Positions 16,930 to 26,096 of a DNA stretch of 57,110 bases are shown piece by piece (the stretch's first letter is position 1; the number at the start of each line of letters is the position of its first letter). The stretch spans positions 1 through 57,110 of the forward strand of contig CAZBMW010000017.1 in the NCBI GenBank assembly GCA_964493425.1. The letters run 5' to 3'. The position numbers were made by a program, and so were the translations under genes. The DNA is from CAYLMG01 sp964493425 (GTDB lineage Bacteria > Planctomycetota > Phycisphaerae > Sedimentisphaerales > Anaerobacaceae). Under the pieces are notes generated by a model. The model did no database searches, had not been told where the DNA came from, and was given only the letters and a program-made list of their open reading frames with translations.

Positions 16930-19900
16930 TTATTCGCCGCCCATGGTACCATTCAATTGCTTACGCATATCTTCGAGCTTCTCACGTGCCTTTTCCAGCA
17001 CCTCTTGTGCCTCCGGACCGGTTTCAGAATCAATTACATAAGGTGTAATAAACACAATAAGCTCATTGTTTCTCAAACTGGTTTCATTATGCCGGAAAAG
17101 CCCGCCCACCGCCGGAACGTCTCCAAGAATAGGCAGCTTTCTTTCTATCTGGCTGTCCGTCTGGAACAATATGCCGCCGAGCATAATCGTCTGGCCGTCC
17201 TGTACTATCATATTCGTTTGCGTCTCCATCTCGCTTCTCACCGGCTGGCCGTTTACAATCTCACCTGTAAGCTGCGAGAGAATAACATTCACAATCATAT
17301 CTACATTTTTCTCGGGAGTAATACTTGGCCGGGCACGCAGCGTCATTCCAACCCTTTTGAAATCGAAACTCGACGTAACTCTCCCACCTGTTTCTGAAGT
17401 TGATGCGCTAGTCTGGAAAGCCACGTTGTCGCCCTTAAAAAACTCGGCTTCCTCGTTATCTTTTGTCCACAGGGTCTGTTGATTAAGAATTTTCGCATTG
17501 ACCTTTTTGACCAAAAAATCAATCAGTGTCGAAATCTCCGCAGCAGCATCAAGCGTCAATGAGCCGTACGTCTCAAGAAGTGAAAGCTTTGTAACAGCTT
17601 CAACCGCATTTTCCTCGAGAGTGCCGAACGCGTCGTCAGGGTTACTGGCCAACTGCAGTCCCAAAGAAGTTAAGTCACTATGGTCAACCTCCATAATAAC
17701 TGCCTTTATCATTACCTGTCTGCCGGGCTGGTCGAGCTTGCCTATCATCTCCCTTATCCTGTCCTTGAATTCCGGCGGAGACAGGACAAGCAGCGACTTG
17801 CTGTGTGGGTCGGGAATAAAACGAATTCTGCCGATAACGTTACTGATAGGCATCCTATCCTCCTCGGCACGCGACCTCTGCGACGACCACGGAGGTGTGT
17901 ATTGTCCTCTGCTGCTGCCCTGCTGCTGCGAATCACTCTGGCTCTGGCCTTGCTCCGCCTCTTCTTCCATTGAATATTCCGAGAGACCTGTTTCACTAAA
18001 CCAGATTACAGCAGGCACACCAGGCTCATTGAATATCGCATTCAAACGAACCGCCATATCCTCGGGGTCCGCATACTTCAGTGGTACCACTTCAGGCACC
18101 TCTGCCATTTCTTCTCTGTCCAGCTCTCTTATCAATTCCTCGACAACCCTATATGCTTCGGGGATTTTGCTTATTATAATTATCTTTTTCGTCTCAGGGA
18201 CAGCCCTGAATGTCAACTGACCATAAAGCGGCCCGACAATTTTTTTCCTTTCCTCCTGCGACCTGTAGGGATAAAAATACCATCTTAAAAAATCAAAGCC
18301 CCCGGCCTCCTCTTCCGAAAACAGTTCCGACAGAAGCTGTGCCATCTGAACGGGGTCGGTATTACGCAGTTCAATTATTCTCGGCTTGACAGCCTCGACG
18401 TCAATCGGAACGTCCCACTCTTTTATCTGCTCGCTAATCTTTTCCATATTTTCCGGCGAAGCGATTACTGTTACCTGCTGCATCGTCGGAAACGCTATCA
18501 CCCTGACCGTATCAGCCGCGGTTCTCTGGCTTCCCGGCCCATACCGGTAATAATAGTAAGTGTTATAAAGCGGAACATCCTCACCATACAAGTTATCCAG
18601 GTTTTCCTTGATTTGCTCCGGGTCGGCATACTCCAGAGTGAAGGTTTTCTCTATCAGCTCGCCGGGCGGAATATCTATATCCTTTATCAGTTGTTTAACC
18701 ATATCTCGCATCTCTTTGTTACCGAAAATCATAATCTGCCGCGCCTGCCTTAATGGCTGAACGAGAACACTGCTTCTCAGTTCCGTGCCCGGAAGTCGCT
18801 GCAGTGCTCGGTTTATACGGTCACCAACCTCATAGGCATCCACATACGTAACAGGCACGGTCTCATACTCAGAACCAACCTGTTCTTTTCTGTCGAGCTT
18901 TTTTATCCATTCATCAATTCGTTTCATATCATCAGGTGAGGCCCTTGCGATAATCCATTTACGCTTCGGCTCAGGTATAAGAATAATCTCCGACTCGGCA
19001 GGAGCAATTACAACAGAGGCGGCAGGTTTCGCACCACCGCCTGTCGTGCCTGACTGGGCAGGCGCAGACTTTGTCTGAGAACCGGAACGGCCCGTCCTTC
19101 TGCCGGTACGCTCATCAATACCCAAAAGAAGTTTCAGAATTTGCACTATCTCCGCAGGGTCACCTTCCTGAATCTGAAAAACATCTGTAACAGTCTGCTC
19201 AGCCTCGGGAACATCGAACTGCATTATGATTCTCTCAAACCGAATAAGATTTGCAACGGTATCGATAACAAGCAGGCTGCCCGAGTCCTCATCCGCACTG
19301 ACATATCCGTATTCGCCCACCAACGGCAGAATAACACTGCTCATATTCGTCGGGCTGTAATTTTGAAGCTTGAAGTATTTTTGTACTATCTGGTTTTTAT
19401 TTTCTAACGCTGCAAGAGGCTTATCGGGCGGCACCATAGGAACGGAACCGAACAGGGCTTCTTTAATCGGTTTCAGATAAAGTATATTATCAACCTCCTC
19501 CGCGACGTATCCTTTTGTCCGTAGTGCGGCATAAATAAGCGAAAGAGCTTCCGGGCGAGGCATCTTTGCAGGCGCGTATATAGTGATTTTTTGCTTCATC
19601 ACCTCATCATCCGGAATAATATTTTTGCCGGTCCACTCGGCTATCTTTGCGATGATGTCCTTCATCTCAACATCTTTAAGATTTACTGCTTCCATTATTT
19701 TATTCGGGTCGACCGGCTCATTCGGCTCGTTAACATCGCCGACGGCCTCAGCTTCATTCGCATCCGAAACCTTCCCGGCTTCATTGCTGTCCGCGATTTC
19801 ACCGGGCTTGTTGGCATCAGCAGGAATATTAACATCCTCCGCAGGCTTCGGCTGATTGGCATCAGCCAGGTCAGTAGAAACTTCAGCTCCTTCTTCGAGA

Positions 19901-20052
19901 CTGGATGGTTTCTCACCTATTTTTGCTAACGCCTTCTTAGCCCAATCAATAGAAGGGGTATAAAAGTCATAAACAAAAAAGTTTACACAAACCGCTGCGA
20001 CGATAATTATCACAAGCACAATCGCCGAAATTACTAACTTTCGCCTTTTCAA
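16930..20052 (-). CDS. gspD: Large type II secretion secretin GspD (cluster 2)
   Basis: A 1040-aa secretin, much longer than the 684-aa copy in cluster 1. It begins with a basic stretch and a hydrophobic segment (about residues 5-28) that looks like a signal anchor, then an acidic Asn/Pro/Ala-rich linker (about 45-118) made of short DAN/DVN-type repeats. An N0-like domain starts near 122, several secretin N-domains follow, and the C-terminal secretin domain carries LPILGDVPAVGG (about 973) and ELIVFITPYVI. A Ser/Gln-rich insertion lies near 700. The TTG start at 20052 is supported by AGGTGAG 5 nt upstream. It is the last gene of the second E-to-D cluster. Confidence 0.93.
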   Translation of the reverse strand: MKRRKLVISAIVLVIIIVAAVCVNFFVYDFYTPSIDWAKKALAKIGEKPSSLEEGAEVSTDLADANQPKPAEDVNIPADANKPGEIADSNEAGKVSDANEAEAVGDVNEPNEPVDPNKIMEAVNLKDVEMKDIIAKIAEWTGKNIIPDDEVMKQKITIYAPAKMPRPEALSLIYAALRTKGYVAEEVDNILYLKPIKEALFGSVPMVPPDKPLAALENKNQIVQKYFKLQNYSPTNMSSVILPLVGEYGYVSADEDSGSLLVIDTVANLIRFERIIMQFDVPEAEQTVTDVFQIQEGDPAEIVQILKLLLGIDERTGRRTGRSGSQTKSAPAQSGTTGGGAKPAASVVIAPAESEIILIPEPKRKWIIARASPDDMKRIDEWIKKLDRKEQVGSEYETVPVTYVDAYEVGDRINRALQRLPGTELRSSVLVQPLRQARQIMIFGNKEMRDMVKQLIKDIDIPPGELIEKTFTLEYADPEQIKENLDNLYGEDVPLYNTYYYYRYGPGSQRTAADTVRVIAFPTMQQVTVIASPENMEKISEQIKEWDVPIDVEAVKPRIIELRNTDPVQMAQLLSELFSEEEAGGFDFLRWYFYPYRSQEERKKIVGPLYGQLTFRAVPETKKIIIISKIPEAYRVVEELIRELDREEMAEVPEVVPLKYADPEDMAVRLNAIFNEPGVPAVIWFSETGLSEYSMEEEAEQGQSQSDSQQQGSSRGQYTPPWSSQRSRAEEDRMPISNVIGRIRFIPDPHSKSLLVLSPPEFKDRIREMIGKLDQPGRQVMIKAVIMEVDHSDLTSLGLQLASNPDDAFGTLEENAVEAVTKLSLLETYGSLTLDAAAEISTLIDFLVKKVNAKILNQQTLWTKDNEEAEFFKGDNVAFQTSASTSETGGRVTSSFDFKRVGMTLRARPSITPEKNVDMIVNVILSQLTGEIVNGQPVRSEMETQTNMIVQDGQTIMLGGILFQTDSQIERKLPILGDVPAVGGLFRHNETSLRNNELIVFITPYVIDSETGPEAQEVLEKAREKLEDMRKQLNGTMGGE

Positions 20053-20092
20053 TTTCTCACCTCACCTAACTATATTTAAGTTTTCACTATTT

Positions 20093-20857
20093 TCACATCC
20101 TCGATTCCATCTCTTCAAGCTCCCGCTCTATTTCTTCTATAGGCGTATTGTCTATCTCCTCCAGAGCCTCCTGCTTTTGCTCATCGGTCATATTATTCCA
20201 CTGCTGTTTCATCATCTCTTTGACTTCATCCGGCATTTTGCTCCATATAAGCTCTATCTTTTCTCTTAGACTTTCCGAAAGCTCGACTCCAAGCCAGGCA
20301 AACGGGTCTTCTTCAACAGCCTGCTCTGTATCAACCTCGGTTGTAATCTGCTTCGCAGTTTGCTTAGCCACCTTTTCATCTTCTTCAGATTTTTTCTTTA
20401 CCGCCTTCGGCCCGCCTGCAACTGCCGCTGCGATGGGGGCAAAGGATTTCACATTCCCTTTCCACTTAATCTTAACCTCCGTAGCCTCGATAGCTATAAT
20501 TTCAGCATCTGCTATTTTGTCACCCACCTTATACCATTTACCATTTACGAGAGCTTCGTCACCGAATATACCCGTCACCGCCTTTACCGGATGTCCCTCT
20601 TCTTTTGGCGCGGGGGCAAATAAGTTTTTCTTTTTCAATTCTTCAGACAATTCTTTTGTTTTTGCAAGAAACCTGTCCATTTCGTTCGGGTCGAGCCTTC
20701 CTCTGTCGGCTTCCTGGCCGATGAGTCGCTCAGCCCGGGCATTAGAAGTGTAAAAACCTATTAGCCTGACAAAAATACAAACCGCCAGAACTGCCGTAAA
20801 AGCGAACAGCACTACTGATATATACTCCCGTCCTTTTTTAAGAAAATCCTGTCTCAT
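20093..20857 (-). CDS. GspC-like protein (cluster 2)
   Basis: A 254-aa bitopic protein: a cytoplasmic N-terminus, one transmembrane helix (about residues 15-35), a charged linker, and a small beta-rich domain (about 85-145) with GIFGDEALVNGKWYKVGDKI, the pattern of the GspC/PilP homology region. The C-terminal half is a highly charged helical extension (Glu/Lys/Gln-rich, about 150-254) without a PDZ domain. Position between the GspM-like gene and gspD supports the role of linking the inner-membrane platform to the secretin. It is unrelated in detail to the cluster 1 counterpart except for layout. Confidence 0.7.
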   Translation of the reverse strand: MRQDFLKKGREYISVVLFAFTAVLAVCIFVRLIGFYTSNARAERLIGQEADRGRLDPNEMDRFLAKTKELSEELKKKNLFAPAPKEEGHPVKAVTGIFGDEALVNGKWYKVGDKIADAEIIAIEATEVKIKWKGNVKSFAPIAAAVAGGPKAVKKKSEEDEKVAKQTAKQITTEVDTEQAVEEDPFAWLGVELSESLREKIELIWSKMPDEVKEMMKQQWNNMTDEQKQEALEEIDNTPIEEIERELEEMESRM

Positions 20858-20859
20858 AT

Positions 20860-21390
20860 CTACTCTTTCACAAACGTCGATACCCTCAAATCAAGCTCAA
20901 ATTTGCGTGACTTCTCGTCTTTGGTGTTGGTCTTTCTCATAACGAATTCCTCGACCGCAACCAGATAAGGATTTTTCTTAAGCTCCACAAAAAAATCTAA
21001 AATCTTATCCAGCTCAGCTTGGCCGCTGCATTGAATATACAACAACTTGTAGCCGGGCACGGTTGACTTTGTAGTCGGCAGAAATTTCAGAGGCTTCGTT
21101 TTTATACCCGCCTCTTTTAACTGCTTGTTAAGCTCGGCCCTGAATAAGAATTTTTGCTTGTCAACAGGTCTCGGCATTTCGAAAGCCGGCACTGCCGACA
21201 GAAGCTTTTCTCTCTGCTCATCCGGCAGGCTAATCGCCATAAACTGGCCCCTGCTCCTGGCAAGTGACTTTCTCACCTGCCTCCACCGCTCAAGCCAATC
21301 AAGCCCAAACATAAGAGCCGCAATAACCGCTACACCTAAAAGACCAAGCTTTATGGCCCTTTTGTCTCTTGGATTCAATTTATCGAGCAT
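20860..21390 (-). CDS. GspM/PilO-like protein (cluster 2)
   Basis: A 176-aa protein with a short basic N-terminus (LDKLNPRDKRAIKLG), one transmembrane helix (about 15-30) and a periplasmic alpha/beta domain of the PilO/GspM type. It ends 2 bp before the GspC-like gene and starts 26 bp after the GspL-like gene. ATG at 21390. Function by analogy: partner of GspL in the inner-membrane platform. Confidence 0.72.
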   Translation of the reverse strand: MLDKLNPRDKRAIKLGLLGVAVIAALMFGLDWLERWRQVRKSLARSRGQFMAISLPDEQREKLLSAVPAFEMPRPVDKQKFLFRAELNKQLKEAGIKTKPLKFLPTTKSTVPGYKLLYIQCSGQAELDKILDFFVELKKNPYLVAVEEFVMRKTNTKDEKSRKFELDLRVSTFVKE

Positions 21391-21416
21391 AATTCTACGA
21401 CCTTAGAAAAATCTAA

Positions 21417-22913
21417 TCAGCCTTTCCTTCGAGAAAAATTTTTATAATTGAAACTTATAGTAAAGCTGAGCTTTTTGGTTTTTTCATCCTGCTGCGGGCT
21501 CTGAATTTTAACATCTTGAAAATCTTCATCGGCCAGAAGATTCTCCTGAAACGTATATAGCTGCTCCGCGTTTCCTGCGGTACCTTTTATCTTTACCGCC
21601 CGGCCTATCTTAAAATCTATATCGCTGAGCATAATCCCCTTTGCCTCGATCGAACTGAGCCGGCTTAAAAGCTCAAGCACATCGGGCCTACCAGCCGCAA
21701 CAATCTCCATCAGATTGTGTTTTATCTTCAGACTGCCGTAATCTACCCGTGTTTTAAGCTCGTTCAGATGCGATAGCTGGGCCGTATCAAACAAATAAAA
21801 CACGATAAAAGAAAATATCAGCATCATTATGGTGACAGAGCAGGCAGCTTTCAGAGAATACAGCCAGTGTTTTTTCCTTTCAGCACTCCTCGGCCTGTAC
21901 AAAGAATCAAAAAGCCCAAGCTCTTTATCCGAATCAAGTGACATCAGACCAAGACCTATCGGCACCCGGTATTGATACAAGCAGTCGTTATCATCGGTTG
22001 ATAGTAAATAATTCGAAACCGGAAACCTGAAATCACACAATTGTGCATTAAAACCTGCCGAAGCAAGTGCTGAAACAATATTCTCTATAATCTCAAATTC
22101 CCTGAGCGCCTCTTTATCAGCCCTGTCACCGACACTTTTTGCAAAAACATATACCGGCACTTTACCTTCATCTTCAAATCCGAACAATTCGAACACACTT
22201 CGAATATCCTGCACGAATCTATCAGCGGCTGATGAATCTACAGGCGAGCCGATTTGCTCTGTAAGGTCTTCTGTTCCAATATCAATAACTGCAGCATTGC
22301 TTAACCTGCCGGCTTCCACGAGGCAAACCCTTGCCGAGCGCCGAGCTATACTGACCACGACAGCCGGCTCTGTACTTTTACCGTCGGAAAACAAGCTCCA
22401 CCACGTTTTCACCAGACCTTCACAATCCAGCAGGATTTTTTCCGGCTCGATAAGCTCGACTTCTTTAATAAACTTATGAAGATTTTCTTTTCTCGCCGCC
22501 GCGACCGTAACTTTGGCCTGGCCATCTCGCACAACTGCCTTTCTGTAGGCCAGCTCTATCTGTTCAGCCGGCAGGGGCAGTCGCGATTCGGTTTGCAATC
22601 TGATTATTCGCTCAATTTCATCTTCCCTGACAGCCGGGATTTCAAGCCTGTAAAAAACCACACCGATAGAGTTAAAGCCGACTACTACCGTTCTGTTTCG
22701 GCTGGCGGCTTTTCTGTCTTCGGCGCCCGATTCAGGCAGACATTCAGCTATAAAAGCGGCCCAATCCATCTGTGCAGCATCGCAGCTTTTAGCCCACACA
22801 AGATTTAAGCCGCCGCTTTTTTTAGACAGACTAACTGATTTGAAAACATCGTCTTCCTGCGCTATCGCAATTACCGTATGTCCCTTTATTGCATCTGTTT
22901 TTTTGCTGCTCAT
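21417..22913 (-). CDS. GspL-like PilM/PilN fusion protein (cluster 2)
   Basis: A 498-aa protein with an actin-like PilM-type domain (about 10-330), one transmembrane helix (about 362-380) and a PilN-like C-terminal domain. The DNA frame is open further upstream to 23054 but the extra residues would overlap gspK and look like a shadow; the ATG at 22913 (SSKKTDAIKGHTVIAIA) gives a natural start and no overlap. It corresponds in position and layout to the cluster 1 gene at 3792-5222. It would recruit the second GspE. Confidence 0.8.
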   Translation of the reverse strand: MSSKKTDAIKGHTVIAIAQEDDVFKSVSLSKKSGGLNLVWAKSCDAAQMDWAAFIAECLPESGAEDRKAASRNRTVVVGFNSIGVVFYRLEIPAVREDEIERIIRLQTESRLPLPAEQIELAYRKAVVRDGQAKVTVAAARKENLHKFIKEVELIEPEKILLDCEGLVKTWWSLFSDGKSTEPAVVVSIARRSARVCLVEAGRLSNAAVIDIGTEDLTEQIGSPVDSSAADRFVQDIRSVFELFGFEDEGKVPVYVFAKSVGDRADKEALREFEIIENIVSALASAGFNAQLCDFRFPVSNYLLSTDDNDCLYQYRVPIGLGLMSLDSDKELGLFDSLYRPRSAERKKHWLYSLKAACSVTIMMLIFSFIVFYLFDTAQLSHLNELKTRVDYGSLKIKHNLMEIVAAGRPDVLELLSRLSSIEAKGIMLSDIDFKIGRAVKIKGTAGNAEQLYTFQENLLADEDFQDVKIQSPQQDEKTKKLSFTISFNYKNFSRRKG

Positions 22914-22938
22914 ATCACTCGTATAATCCCAAAGGCAT

Positions 22939-24249
22939 TTAGTTAGTTTCACCCTGATAAAAATAAAGCACCGCAGAGGGCGAGCTTCCTCTATCAACCA
23001 CTGCTTCGATTTGCAATTCGCCTCTGCTGACAATTCGACTTTCAGCCGACGCAAAGCTGCGAACTGTAAAAACGTTCGAACGCACTGTTATATAGTTAGC
23101 TATCCTTTTGAACGTATCAATATCCATCGCGCTTACGTCCAATACCTCAGCAATGCTTTTCATACCATCAGACAGGTTCTCTCTATAAGAGACAATATTA
23201 TCGGCAAGCTGATATGCTTTATCATCGCCGCCGAGCAAAGCCGCTAGGACAATCTCCGGTGCGGTATTGACATTTATTTTGCCCGGCAATTGCTCTGCAC
23301 TATCCACGGTTATCCTGTCAGCAATATTAGAAAAGGTCGCCAAATCCAGCGGCTCAGCCTGCACCTGAGAATCGCCGCCTGAACTGCTGGTACTGCTTTC
23401 CTTGGGAGAACTCGAATTTATCAAATCAGCTATGCTTTGGTACTGCTTTTGTCCGCGATTTTCGACAATCCACTTGGCGTGAGACTCTTTTATACCCAGT
23501 GACTCCTTGAGCTCATTCGCATCAGCCTGATTGATATTGACTCTTCGATTACCATCGGAATCGACATTCTTGTCATACGAATAACAGGTTAAATACTCAA
23601 TCCATCCCTTATCGAGTCTGTTGTCTTCATTGTCTGCCGGCGGAGTCCTGTCGCCGTCTTTTTCATTAGAATCCAGTCGGCCGTTCTGGTTGGTATCTTC
23701 ACCGTAGAGCAGCCGTTCACTGACGCCTCTGACGACAAGCAGCTCACGAATCGTTCGAAAAGGCCCGTTGCGAATCTGATACTTAAAAGGCAGATTCTGA
23801 TAATAACCCCTCTCTGCACCACCCGTGGTTTGGTCTTCATCACTGTCGCGCCAATCCATTATCGCAGAGACAATCTCTTCCGTCATATCAGGCAGGACAA
23901 GCAACTGCTCTTTTGTAGCTGTATTGATATTTAACTTGCCGGCCTCATCGGAAACTTTCACTGTAAAAAGATAATTGCCAAGCTGAATATTATTAAAGTC
24001 TCTTTCATTATCGTTCCACAAATCGAACAGGCTGTCGCTCGCGGTCAAATCCTCTCTCAATACAGCTTCAGCCGTCTCAATACCCCCCAGTCCTGCCCAT
24101 CTGCGGCAGACCGAATCCTGTGCCGCCAAAGACACTTTAACATTGAGCCTGCTGCTGCGGACAACGCCTGTTATAATCACCGTAAGGATAATAACAATCC
24201 ACAACACCGCTATAAGAACAAGCCCTTTTTTATCATTTTCATTTCTCAT
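22939..24249 (-). CDS. gspK: T2SS minor pseudopilin GspK (cluster 2)
   Basis: A 436-aa protein with a short leader and a hydrophobic helix (about 10-25, VLIAVLWIVIILTVIITGVV) lacking Glu5, as GspK proteins do. Helix-hairpin-helix motifs LNINTATKEQLLVLPD (about 104-119) and INVNTAPEIVLAALLG (about 325-340) are characteristic. Between them lies a calcium-loop-like insertion (DTNQNGRLDSNEKD, DNEDNRLDKG, DSDGNRRVNI), closely parallel to the insertion in the cluster 1 copy. The ATG overlaps the gspJ stop (ATGA). Confidence 0.88.
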   Translation of the reverse strand: MRNENDKKGLVLIAVLWIVIILTVIITGVVRSSRLNVKVSLAAQDSVCRRWAGLGGIETAEAVLREDLTASDSLFDLWNDNERDFNNIQLGNYLFTVKVSDEAGKLNINTATKEQLLVLPDMTEEIVSAIMDWRDSDEDQTTGGAERGYYQNLPFKYQIRNGPFRTIRELLVVRGVSERLLYGEDTNQNGRLDSNEKDGDRTPPADNEDNRLDKGWIEYLTCYSYDKNVDSDGNRRVNINQADANELKESLGIKESHAKWIVENRGQKQYQSIADLINSSSPKESSTSSSGGDSQVQAEPLDLATFSNIADRITVDSAEQLPGKINVNTAPEIVLAALLGGDDKAYQLADNIVSYRENLSDGMKSIAEVLDVSAMDIDTFKRIANYITVRSNVFTVRSFASAESRIVSRGELQIEAVVDRGSSPSAVLYFYQGETN

Positions 24250-24974
24250 CTGCTGACCTGCTGCTCCTGACCTTGTTCACCTTCAGGTTCCGGCGTCCCC
24301 TGCTGTTGCTGCTGTTGCTGTTGTTGCTGTCCCAAATCCTGTACGCTCCTTTGCAAACGGGCCTTTTTAAGATTAACAATAAAAGATTCAGTCACCTGCG
24401 TCGCGCCAACTGAAGTATTTGATGCCAGTATTACCTCGACGAGTTCCGGCAAGGCTGTTTGCTCCTCCGGCCACTGAATTTGCCAGTCCCGCCCGTCGAA
24501 ATATCTGACCATAAAAGTATCAATATCCTCGGCGATAACACTTAAAATACCGCCGGCCTGTGCCTCCTTATCCGGATTAGGCCATAATCGCCTCATCAAA
24601 TATGTCTTGTCTTCGTCTTTTCTTAAAAAATACTCCACCTCATATACGTCACCTTCGCTCTGTTCGGCCCTCGCTTTTGTTCTGCCGACCGTGTAAAAAG
24701 TCAAAATACATAAAACATCATCTTGCACCTGTACAACTCTTCCAACCAACTTGGTATTCTCGGCCTTGCCGTCCCGGTAGAAGTTATTAAGGTCTGTAGC
24801 AATCCTCGCTGCAACAAAGCGCAGCTCGGATGCAACGTCAATATTACTGTCAACGATTTGTGCACTTACCGATATAGCCTTAAGCGCGCCAACAGCTACC
24901 AGCATAATGAAAGCCCCTATCATCGAGGCAATCAAAATTTCAACCAATGTAAAACCGTTCCTTTTCATACTCAT
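24246..24974 (-). CDS. gspJ: T2SS minor pseudopilin GspJ with a polyglutamine tail (cluster 2)
   Basis: A 242-aa pseudopilin. The leader ends RNG/FTLVEILIASMIGAF with Gly at -1 and Glu at +5. The globular domain includes the GspJ-like segment DTFMVRYFDGRDWQ (about 168-181). The C-terminus is a low-complexity tail with ten consecutive glutamines (about 213-222) encoded by a CAG/CAA tract, then Glu/Gln/Gly-rich residues. ATG at 24974 with GGTAAG upstream. It overlaps gspK by 4 bp and follows gspI by 4 bp. Confidence 0.85.
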   Translation of the reverse strand: MSMKRNGFTLVEILIASMIGAFIMLVAVGALKAISVSAQIVDSNIDVASELRFVAARIATDLNNFYRDGKAENTKLVGRVVQVQDDVLCILTFYTVGRTKARAEQSEGDVYEVEYFLRKDEDKTYLMRRLWPNPDKEAQAGGILSVIAEDIDTFMVRYFDGRDWQIQWPEEQTALPELVEVILASNTSVGATQVTESFIVNLKKARLQRSVQDLGQQQQQQQQQQGTPEPEGEQGQEQQVSR

Positions 24975-24978
24975 CTTC

Positions 24979-25404
24979 TTACCCGCCGGTAACTGGTATC
25001 TGTATAGTGTTGCCGCTCCCGTTAAATCTCGTACAAACCAAAAGGCTGTATTGACGGTTGTGCTGTCTGAAACTAACGAGAATAGTTACCTCATACAAAC
25101 CATCTATCTCCAATTCCTCTACAGCCGCCTGCCAGGCGTACCTGACCTGGCCATTCTCAAACTCTCCCTCCATCTGGCCGAGCTCGATAAAATCTTCAAC
25201 TCCTGCATATTCAATAATCGTAAGCTGCCTGTCGGCTATCGACGCCGCCATTTCATACAGCCTGTCTATGTTTATACTGCTAAGGCACCGCGTGCTGATT
25301 GCTCCAATCGTCACCACGGCTCCGCAAAGGATTACGTTGGAAACGATAGCCTCGACAAGAGTAAAACCGCTTTTCAGTTTTAAGCTGTACCCGTTAATGT
25401 CCAT
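24979..25404 (-). CDS. gspI: T2SS minor pseudopilin GspI (cluster 2)
   Basis: A 141-aa minor pseudopilin of GspI size. The leader ends LKSG/FTLVEAIVSNVILCG with Gly at -1 and Glu at +5. ATG at 25404. It lies 29 bp after gspH and 4 bp before gspJ, in the same H-I-J-K order as cluster 1. The globular part contains an Ile/Glu-rich stretch with no motif I can assign. Confidence 0.82.
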   Translation of the reverse strand: MDINGYSLKLKSGFTLVEAIVSNVILCGAVVTIGAISTRCLSSINIDRLYEMAASIADRQLTIIEYAGVEDFIELGQMEGEFENGQVRYAWQAAVEELEIDGLYEVTILVSFRQHNRQYSLLVCTRFNGSGNTIQIPVTGG

Positions 25405-25433
25405 CCACTCCTAAAAATTACAGTAAGCATAAA

Positions 25434-26096
25434 TTAATACTGCTCCATCTTATCCAAATCAACGATTTGCGCTCTAACATCATCAGCCTGGCCAAATTCC
25501 ATCCTCACCCTGCCGGTAGCAGCTGACACGCTTGCCGTATAATGTGTTTTTCCATCACCTATCTGAATCACCGCTGCTCGGGACGTCCCATCCGGTGAAA
25601 AAACTATTGTTCGGCTCTGTTCGTCATAATCCTCATCGGCATCTGTTGACGTGATGTTAATTTCTTCAAATTTAACGTCCCCTGCCAATCGCACAGGCCT
25701 GAAATAAAAATTTCTCACCGGCTGCTCTTCAACTTCCTGAGTATCCTGGCTTAACTCGTTTATCACAATCGCATATCTATTTTCCTCGCTATCCAAAATC
25801 AGCCTGCACGGCCTCTGTCGTTCAATCGCCAGCATCCTTGCATACTTGGTAGCGAGATAAAAATCGCGGGCCGTCCTTTTAACAAGCAGTCCCTCATATG
25901 TGCCCTTATATAAACCTGCCCCCACACCGCCAATCAGTGCAATCAAAGCAATAACAACCAGCACTTCAACAAGGGTAAAACCAAAAGCAATAAGCGCACA
26001 GCGTCTCCGCCTCGGCATAAGGGATTTATCATCTCTTACCAGGTCTGCATCACAGGAAAAATAAAATCTATTCCTGCTCGTTTGTAATATCTTCAT
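25434..26096 (-). CDS. gspH: T2SS minor pseudopilin GspH (cluster 2)
   Basis: A GspH/FimT-type pseudopilin with the prepilin site IAFG/FTLVEVLVVIALIAL (Gly -1, Glu +5) and a beta-rich domain. The start is uncertain. ATG at 26096 has GAGGG 6 nt upstream and overlaps gspG by 29 bp, giving 220 aa with a long leader. ATG at 26018 gives a typical 13-residue leader (PRRRRCALIAFG) but a poor ribosome-binding site. ATG at 26132 is also open. Confidence 0.82.
   Translation of the reverse strand: MKILQTSRNRFYFSCDADLVRDDKSLMPRRRRCALIAFGFTLVEVLVVIALIALIGGVGAGLYKGTYEGLLVKRTARDFYLATKYARMLAIERQRPCRLILDSEENRYAIVINELSQDTQEVEEQPVRNFYFRPVRLAGDVKFEEINITSTDADEDYDEQSRTIVFSPDGTSRAAVIQIGDGKTHYTASVSAATGRVRMEFGQADDVRAQIVDLDKMEQY

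Noticed and set aside
17498..18220. A 240-residue plus-strand frame over gspD of cluster 2
   Set aside because: It lies fully antisense to a gene with clear secretin motifs, its composition is Ser/Leu-rich as expected for an antisense shadow, and it has no ribosome-binding site.
22914..23054. A longer N-terminus for the GspL-like gene of cluster 2
   Set aside because: It would overlap gspK by more than 100 bp, and the ATG at 22913 starts the domain naturally.
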